From the NCBI RefSeq assembly GCF_016901955.1, contig NZ_JACJLC010000026.1:1-34986 (forward strand): DNA of 34,986 nt, written 5' to 3'. The notes under the pieces were generated by a model. It did no database searches, had not been told where the DNA came from, and saw only the letters and a program-made list of their open reading frames with translations. This document shows, one piece after another, positions 30,446 to 34,986 of the stretch; within the stretch, counting starts at the first letter, position 1; each line of letters starts with the position of its first letter. The position numbers and the translations under genes are program-made. This DNA comes from Pseudoflavonifractor phocaeensis. Its GTDB lineage: Bacteria > Bacillota > Clostridia > Oscillospirales > Oscillospiraceae.

Positions 30446-32248
30446 TTACTGCTTGCTGATGGCGTCAAAGCGGCAGTGGTCCATACACGCGCCGCACTTG
30501 ATGCACTTGGACTGGTTGATGATATGGGGGGCCCGCACCGCGCCGGAGATGGCGCCGGTGGGACAGCCCTGGGCGCAGCGGGTACAGCCCTTACACTTGG
30601 TGGGATCCACCACGTACTGGATCAGGGCCTTACACACGCCGGCGGGGCAGCGCTTCTCGTAGATGTGGGCCTCGTACTCCTCCCGGAAGTGCTTCAGGGT
30701 GGAGAGCACCGGGTTGGGGGCGGTCTGGCCCAGACCGCACAGGGCGGACTGCTTGATGTGGTTGCACAGCTCCTCAATGGTATCCAGGTCCTCCGGCTCG
30801 CCGTTGCCCTCGGTGATCTTGGTCAGAAGTCCCAGCAGCCGCTTGGTGCCGATTCGGCAGGGGGCGCACTTGCCGCAGGACTCGTCCACGATGAACTCCA
30901 GGTAGAACTTGGCGATGTCCACCATGCAGTTGTCCTCGTCCATGACGATGAGACCGCCGGAGCCCATCATGGAGCCAATGGAAGCCAGAGACTCATAGTC
31001 GATGGGGGTGTCAATGAGGGAGGCGGGGATACAGCCGCCGGAGGGGCCGCCGGTCTGGGCGGCCTTGAACTTCTTGCCGCCGGGGACGCCGCCGCCGATG
31101 TCCTCCACCACGGTGCGCAGGGTGGTGCCCATGGGCACCTCCACCAGGCCGGTGTTGGTGATCTTGCCGCCCAGGGCGAACACCTTGGTGCCCTTGCTCT
31201 TCTCGGTGCCGATGGCGGCGAAGGCCTCTGCCCCGTGGTTGAGGATCCAGGTGATATTGGCGTAGGTCTCCACGTTGTTCAGCAGAGTGGGCCGGTCAAA
31301 CAGGCCCTTCACCGCCGGGAAGGGGGGACGGGTCTTGGGCTCGCCCCGGTGGCCCTCGATGGAGCGCATGAGGGCGGTCTCCTCGCCGCAGACGAAGGCG
31401 CCGGCCCCCAGCCGCAGCTCCAGGTCGAAGTCGAAGCCGGACTCGAAGATGTTCTTGCCCAGCAGGCCGTACTCCTTGGCCTGGCCGATGGCGGTCTCCA
31501 GCCGCTTGACGGCGATGGGGTACTCCGCCCGGACGTAGATGTAGCCCTGGTGGGCCCCCACGGCGTAGCCGGCGATGGTCATGGCCTCAATGATGGTGTG
31601 GGGGTCGCCCTCCAGCACCGAGCGGTCCATGAAGGCGCCCGGGTCGCCCTCGTCGGCGTTGCAGCAGACGAACTTGACCCCGTCGGGGCTCACCGCGTCG
31701 TGGGTGAACTGCCACTTCAGGCCGGTGGAGAAGCCGGCGCCGCCCCGGCCCCGGAGGCCGGAGGCCTTGATGGTGTCGATGACCTGCTGGGGCGGGATCT
31801 GCTCGGAAAGGATCCTGCCCAGGGCGGCGTAGCCGTCCACGGCGATGTACTCGTCGATGCTCTCCGGGTTGATGACGCCGCAGTTGCGCAGGGCGATGCG
31901 CTGCTGGTGCTTGTAGAACCGGGTCTCGGTGAGGGAGGTAACGGGGCCCTCTTCGCCGACAGCCTTGTTTAGCAGACGCTTGACAATACGCCCCTTGACG
32001 ATGTGCTCGGAGACGATCTCCTCCACGTCCTCCACGGTGACGTGGGTGTAGCAGGCGCCCTCGGGATAGATGGTGACGATGGGGCCCAGCGCGCACAGGC
32101 CGAAGCAGCCGGTACGGACTACCTTGGCTTCCTTGTCCATGCCCTGAGCGACCAGTTGCTTTTCAAATTCCTCAATGATCTTGACGCTGTTGGAGGAAGA
32201 GCAGCCGGTACCAGTGCAGACCAGGATGTGGGAACGAATAAAGCTCAT
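30446..32248 (-). CDS. hndC: NuoF-like NAD(P)H-binding subunit of the hydrogenase (HndC)
   Basis: A 600-aa flavoprotein subunit. It begins with a thioredoxin-like [2Fe-2S] domain (CTGTGCSSSN and TGCFGLCALGP, about 11-55). The NuoF core has the FMN/NADH glycine-rich loop RGRGGAGFSTGLKW, a second nucleotide site in GAGAFVCGEETAL, and a SLBB domain. A [4Fe-4S] site follows in ESCGKCAPCRIGT, and two more at the C-terminus in CKGCTRCAQGCP and CIKCGACMDHC. It should take hydride from or to NAD(P)H and pass electrons to HndD and ferredoxin. ATG 32248 follows GGGAGGG. It is 13 bp from hndB and 14 bp from hndD, clearly one operon. Confidence 0.96.
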   Translation of the reverse strand: MSFIRSHILVCTGTGCSSSNSVKIIEEFEKQLVAQGMDKEAKVVRTGCFGLCALGPIVTIYPEGACYTHVTVEDVEEIVSEHIVKGRIVKRLLNKAVGEEGPVTSLTETRFYKHQQRIALRNCGVINPESIDEYIAVDGYAALGRILSEQIPPQQVIDTIKASGLRGRGGAGFSTGLKWQFTHDAVSPDGVKFVCCNADEGDPGAFMDRSVLEGDPHTIIEAMTIAGYAVGAHQGYIYVRAEYPIAVKRLETAIGQAKEYGLLGKNIFESGFDFDLELRLGAGAFVCGEETALMRSIEGHRGEPKTRPPFPAVKGLFDRPTLLNNVETYANITWILNHGAEAFAAIGTEKSKGTKVFALGGKITNTGLVEVPMGTTLRTVVEDIGGGVPGGKKFKAAQTGGPSGGCIPASLIDTPIDYESLASIGSMMGSGGLIVMDEDNCMVDIAKFYLEFIVDESCGKCAPCRIGTKRLLGLLTKITEGNGEPEDLDTIEELCNHIKQSALCGLGQTAPNPVLSTLKHFREEYEAHIYEKRCPAGVCKALIQYVVDPTKCKGCTRCAQGCPTGAISGAVRAPHIINQSKCIKCGACMDHCRFDAISKQ

Positions 32249-32261
32249 CAGTCACCCTCCC

Positions 32262-32630
32262 TTATTCCGCCGCGCCGATGGTGTACTCTTCCACCACCCG
32301 GCCGTTGACCAGATGCTCGCTGACGATGGAGGCAACCTTGTCGGGGGTCATCTTCACGTAGGTGACCTTCTCCTGGCCGGGCACATAGACCTCCACAATG
32401 GGCTCCAGACGACACACGCCGATACAGCCGGTCTGGGATACGGTGACGTTTTGCAGGTTGCGCTTATTGACCTCTTCCAGCAGAGCGTTGAGAACGGGAC
32501 GGGCCCCGGCAGCGATGCCGCAGGTAGCCATGCCTACTACCACACGGATGCGGTCGTCACCAGAGTCGCGCAGATCGATCTGCCCACGCATCCGGTCACG
32601 AATGGCCTGCAGTTCCGCAAGACTTTTCAT
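32262..32630 (-). CDS. hndB: Thioredoxin-like [2Fe-2S] subunit HndB
   Basis: A 122-aa thioredoxin-fold ferredoxin. The cluster cysteines are in VGMATCGIAAGARPV and SQTGCIGVCRLEPIVEV, the usual spacing of HndB/NuoE C-terminal domains. It is an electron carrier within the hydrogenase complex. ATG 32630 was chosen over longer readings because it follows GAGGAG, overlaps the stop of the ATP-binding gene as ATGA, and gives the family-like MKSLAELQAIRDRM start. It is homologous to the N-terminal domain of hndC, so the operon carries related [2Fe-2S] folds in three subunits. Confidence 0.93.
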   Translation of the reverse strand: MKSLAELQAIRDRMRGQIDLRDSGDDRIRVVVGMATCGIAAGARPVLNALLEEVNKRNLQNVTVSQTGCIGVCRLEPIVEVYVPGQEKVTYVKMTPDKVASIVSEHLVNGRVVEEYTIGAAE

Positions 32631-33193
32631 GTTTTCATCTCCTCGTTTTCTCGTAACAGAAGTTCCTGTTCCTGTAAATAGTCTCTGATCCAGAGGATGA
32701 CCTCGGGCTCCGCCAGAGAGATGTCCGGGCCCAGTTGGGCGTGGAGCTCGTCGGTGTCCAGTAGGAAGTGCCGCCCGTTCACCGTGTGGCGGTAGCACAG
32801 GTGGAGGTCGGGATTTCCCTGGAGCAGAAAGGTGATCGTCGTACCCATATCTCCCACGGGGGGGCAGTCAATGTGCTGGGCGGAAAACACGGCGGTAACG
32901 GTGGTGCCCACGCCCTCGGTGCTGTCGATGGACATAACGCCGCCGGTCTGCTCGGCCGCCATGCGCAGCAGAGGCAGCCCCAGCCCCATTTTCCGGGTGG
33001 TGCGGGTGGTGGTAAAGGGATCGCTTACCTGAGCCAGCAACTGGGGGCTCATGCCCCGGCCGTTGTCGGCAATGGTGAGGGAGATCTGTCCCTCACCCTC
33101 TGACAGGCTGATATCCAGCCGGTTGGCCTGGGCCGCGGTGGAATTCTGGGCAATGTCCAGGGCGTGAAGGGCGATTTCTTTCAAATCAGACAC
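32627..33193 (-). CDS. Stand-alone HATPase_c protein in the hydrogenase operon
   Basis: A 188-aa GHKL ATPase. The histidine kinase ATP-binding fold is complete: N-box HALDIAQNSTAA (N17), G1 IADNGRGM (D43) and G2 KMGLGLPLLRMAA (about 69-80). There is no HisKA domain or phospho-accepting His helix. The last 75 residues form a separate region ending in a helix (VILWIRDYLQEQELLLREN). From general knowledge such a protein accompanies hnd/hyd operons in several Clostridia, with no known function; a regulatory kinase or an assembly role are both open. Its stop overlaps hndB by ATGA. The start at 33193 follows ACGGGAGGTG. A 134-bp GC-rich gap separates it from hndA. Confidence 0.88.
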   Translation of the reverse strand: MSDLKEIALHALDIAQNSTAAQANRLDISLSEGEGQISLTIADNGRGMSPQLLAQVSDPFTTTRTTRKMGLGLPLLRMAAEQTGGVMSIDSTEGVGTTVTAVFSAQHIDCPPVGDMGTTITFLLQGNPDLHLCYRHTVNGRHFLLDTDELHAQLGPDISLAEPEVILWIRDYLQEQELLLRENEEMKT

Positions 33194-33327
33194 CTCCCGT
33201 TGTCACGCTGCGGCGGCTCCGCAACGCGCGGCATTCCTCCGTCTCGGGCTGGTTTTGGGCCGCACAGCAGCCCGGCGCTCGCCCTCGCTACGGTTCATCC
33301 GCGCTGCTCCGCACGCCTGCGTGCTTC
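33194..33327 (-). other. GC-rich spacer inside the hydrogenase operon
   Basis: These 134 bp have no gene, although all other junctions in the operon are 0-14 bp. Short inverted pairs include GGGCTG/CAGCCC (about 33248-33275), GCGG/CCGC near 33203-33214, and GCACGC CT GCGTGC (about 33311-33324). It may be an inserted repeat, an RNA-processing site, or a stability hairpin after hndA. No T-run follows the hairpins. Confidence 0.5.
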
Positions 33328-33822
33328 TTACTTGTACATATCCAGGATGGGGCCAACCTGGTCAGGGGTGAGACGGCCGTATACGTCGTTATTAACCATC
33401 ATGACCGGGGCCAGACCGCAGGCGCCCACGCAGCGGCAGGAATCCAGGGAGAACTTGCCGTCAGGTGTGATCGTGCCGGGGGTGATCCCCAGCTTCTGCT
33501 CCACCGCGTTGAGGATAGCGGCGGCACCCTTGACATAGCAGGCGGTGCCCAGACAGACAGAGATCTGGTATTTACCCTTGGGATTCAGGGTAAACTGGGC
33601 ATAGAAGGAGGCGACGCCGTACACCTCAGACAGGGGGATATCAAGGCCTTCGGCGATGATGATCTGTACCTCTTCAGGGAGGTAGCCGAAGATCTCCTGG
33701 GCGGCCTGGAGTACAGGCATGGTGGCGCCCGGCTGTCCCTTGTGCTGGGCGATCACCTGGCGCAGGCGTTCTTCCTGCTCCGGTGTACCCCGGTAAGGAA
33801 CAATGGTCTTGCAGTTTGGCAT
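33328..33822 (-). CDS. hndA: NuoE-like [2Fe-2S] subunit HndA
   Basis: A 164-aa NuoE/24-kDa-like subunit. The N-terminal helical bundle (about 10-80) includes MPVLQAAQEIFGYLPEEV, and the thioredoxin-fold domain carries the [2Fe-2S] cysteines in VCLGTACYVKGA and SCRCVGACGLAPVM. The EVYGVASFYAQFTLNPKG block is the NuoE signature. It transfers electrons from the HndC flavin. ATG 33822 follows AAGGAAGG. The upstream reading (to 33957) would include the leader and is rejected. First gene of the operon, with a sigma-A promoter 146 nt upstream. Confidence 0.95.
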   Translation of the reverse strand: MPNCKTIVPYRGTPEQEERLRQVIAQHKGQPGATMPVLQAAQEIFGYLPEEVQIIIAEGLDIPLSEVYGVASFYAQFTLNPKGKYQISVCLGTACYVKGAAAILNAVEQKLGITPGTITPDGKFSLDSCRCVGACGLAPVMMVNNDVYGRLTPDQVGPILDMYK

Positions 33823-33967
33823 GAACTTGTCCTTCCTTTCTGGATTGGTTTGGCCGGCGCGTTCCGCCGACGTGAAAAAGGGAGCCGCCTGCCACAGGCC
33901 CACCGGCATGTTCCGCAGATCACGAGACCGCGGTGGAAGGGACAGACGGCTTGGCAACTTTGTGAAA

Positions 33968-33996
33968 AGTATATCACATCAAACTTTTCTTGTAAA
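33968..33996 (-). promoter_or_regulatory. Sigma-A promoter of the hydrogenase operon
   Basis: On the minus strand TTTACA (33996-33991), 17-nt spacer, TATACT (33973-33968). The leader to hndA is about 140 nt. I did not recognise a Rex or other redox-regulator site. Confidence 0.8.
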
Positions 33997-34153
33997 GGCC
34001 GGAAAAGCTTGATTAACCCCCTCTGAGGAGAATTTTTTGGCCTGAAAAGGTAAAATGAAATGAAATGCAGAAAGCGGGGTGGGAAGGAAGATGGAAACAA
34101 GTGTGGTTGTTCTCAGGAAGGGGCTGAAAAGAGATTGGTTTTTTAAAATTGGC
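33997..34153. other. Gene-free AT-rich stretch between the PHP gene and the hydrogenase operon
   Basis: These 157 bp are AT-rich compared with the surroundings and sit between the PHP gene terminator and the hydrogenase promoter. They hold short purine-rich runs (for example TGAAATGAAATG) and no convincing gene. A 26-codon reading from ATG 34091 is not credible. Confidence 0.5.
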
Positions 34154-34198
34154 AAAAAAGTGTCAGCTTGACAAACAGAGCTGTTTGTCAAGCTGACA
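34154..34198 (-). terminator. Terminator of the PHP-domain gene
   Basis: A perfect 18-bp stem (34161-34178 with 34181-34198; core TGTCAGCTTGACAAACAG), running into TTTTTT on the minus strand. It separates the PHP gene from the hydrogenase promoter. Confidence 0.95.
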
Positions 34199-34208
34199 GA
34201 CCAGTTGC

Positions 34209-34922
34209 TCAGGGCACCTTCCCTGACAGCCAGTCCAGAACGGCCTGGGGGGTGCGATCGGGCAGATCCATGCTGTGCTCCGCGCCCCACACCTGCTCCA
34301 GGTAGTGGGCGTCCGAGCTGGTGATAAGCCGCAGGCCAGCCAGGTCGGGCCGCTGGGAGAAATCGGGGGGGCAGTTGTGGGAGAGCTCGGCGGTAGCAAA
34401 CCTCAGATCGGGGTCCCACAGGCCAAGCACCCCCAGAAGGGAGTAGGAAGGCCGGTCGATGTGGGCGGGAACGGCGACCCCGCCGAACTCTGCCACCAGT
34501 CCGGATACCTCATAGATGGGAATATCGGTACTGCCTGCCAGGAATCGGTCATCCTCCCCCAGGATCTGATCCTCGTCCCCCATACGGATCTGGGGACCAA
34601 ACAGGTCGCGCTTGTTGGGGATCTGGGGCAGATGGGCGGAGACATAGTCCTCAAAGGGAAGAGCGGCCTCGGGGCTGGGGAAAAGACAGACCACGTGGAT
34701 GTCCTCCTGGGTGCACAATTCCATACCGGCAAGGGCCAGCAGGCCATGTCCGGCGGCGGCCCGGCAGAAAGGGGCGCAGTTGCCGGTGGTGTTATGGTCG
34801 GTGAGGGCCACGATCTCCAGCCCCGCCAGGGCGCACATAGCCGCCAGGTTGGCAGGGGTCATGTCCTCGCTGCCGCAGGGCGACAGGCAGGAGTGAAGGT
34901 GGAGGTCATAGTAATATTTCAA
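34209..34922 (-). CDS. PHP-domain phosphoesterase
   Basis: A PHP-domain protein of about 237 aa, a metal-dependent phosphoesterase fold. Metal-binding motifs are visible: DLHLHSCLSPCG at the N-terminus, ALTDHNT, GMELCTQEDIHVV, PAHIDRPSY and TSSDAHYLEQ. The substrate is unknown; relatives hydrolyse nucleotides or phosphorylated sugars. The start is uncertain. TTG 34922 gives the usual MKYYYDLHxHS opening; GTG 34931 is in frame, and the frame is open to the window edge. Similar genes accompany the hnd/hyd operon in other Clostridia from general knowledge. Here it has its own terminator before the hydrogenase promoter, so it belongs to the preceding transcript, whose first genes lie outside the window. 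Confidence 0.88.
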   Translation of the reverse strand: MKYYYDLHLHSCLSPCGSEDMTPANLAAMCALAGLEIVALTDHNTTGNCAPFCRAAAGHGLLALAGMELCTQEDIHVVCLFPSPEAALPFEDYVSAHLPQIPNKRDLFGPQIRMGDEDQILGEDDRFLAGSTDIPIYEVSGLVAEFGGVAVPAHIDRPSYSLLGVLGLWDPDLRFATAELSHNCPPDFSQRPDLAGLRLITSSDAHYLEQVWGAEHSMDLPDRTPQAVLDWLSGKVP

Positions 34923-34986
34923 GAGAAACACCGGCTTTCCGGGCAGAGTGGGGCAGGATTGCCTGTCGCCCGTCCGCGCCGCAGGC

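Noticed and set aside
28656-30662. A 668-codon plus-strand open frame over hndD
   Set aside because: Antisense to a hydrogenase with all H-cluster motifs; it starts inside the operon terminator.
34091-34171. Possible 26-codon gene on the plus strand (METSVVVLRKGLKRDWFF...)
   Set aside because: The purine-rich run before the ATG is too close to act as a normal ribosome-binding site, the frame runs into the PHP terminator, and there is no other support.

Overview
The window looks like chromosome from a Gram-positive gut anaerobe of the class Clostridia, most likely an Oscillospiraceae relative of the Flavonifractor/Lawsonibacter/Oscillibacter type. The reasons are GC-rich coding sequence, clostridial families (DUF4364, DUF3048 lipoprotein, YqhQ, DUF1599, DUF6809), an SLH-domain surface protein, a T-box leader, tRNA genes with encoded CCA, consensus sigma-A promoters, and an HndABCD-type [FeFe] hydrogenase operon. 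The genus is inference from family content; no 16S gene is present.

Layout. 1-2260 is accessory: an IS256-family insertion sequence, a small DUF6809 gene typical of mobile elements, an intact tRNA-Thr(CGT), and a broken tRNA-Thr-like gene flanked by a 13-bp direct repeat. 2341-5400 carries gluQ convergent with a DUF3048 lipoprotein, a DUF4364 regulator-like gene, and a tRNA-Leu pair with a perfect consensus promoter. 5633-17312 is a long run of plus-strand genes: a Ca-loop lipoprotein and a two-component system, then yqhQ-prmC-recA-recX-nitroreductase-rimO-pgsA, ending in an SLH surface protein. 17330-19689 is a cysteine T-box leader followed by cysE and cysS. A palindromic dispersed-type repeat separates cysS from the convergent peroxide-defence pair yaaA-bcp. 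21157-22588 is the infC-rpmI-rplT operon with an attenuator leader and an AUC start for infC. 22597-22766 holds the remains of an HTH/membrane regulator.

22976-27468 (minus strand) is the most unusual part: a STAS antagonist, a MATE-type transporter fused to a degenerate RsbW/SpoIIAB-like ATPase domain, and a membrane SpoIIE-type phosphatase fused to an intact-looking ATPase domain of the same type. All three parts of a partner-switching circuit are present, with one of them welded to a transporter. They appear to be read from one promoter with a ~175-nt structured leader. A tRNA-Leu(CAA) gene and a tandem DUF1599 gene follow on the plus strand.

28677-33996 (minus strand) is an electron-bifurcating type [FeFe] hydrogenase operon: hndA, a stand-alone HATPase protein, hndB, hndC and hndD, with its own promoter. 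A PHP-domain phosphoesterase lies upstream on the same strand behind its own terminator, and its N-terminal boundary is uncertain at the window edge.

All family assignments are from reading the translated sequences; no database search was run.
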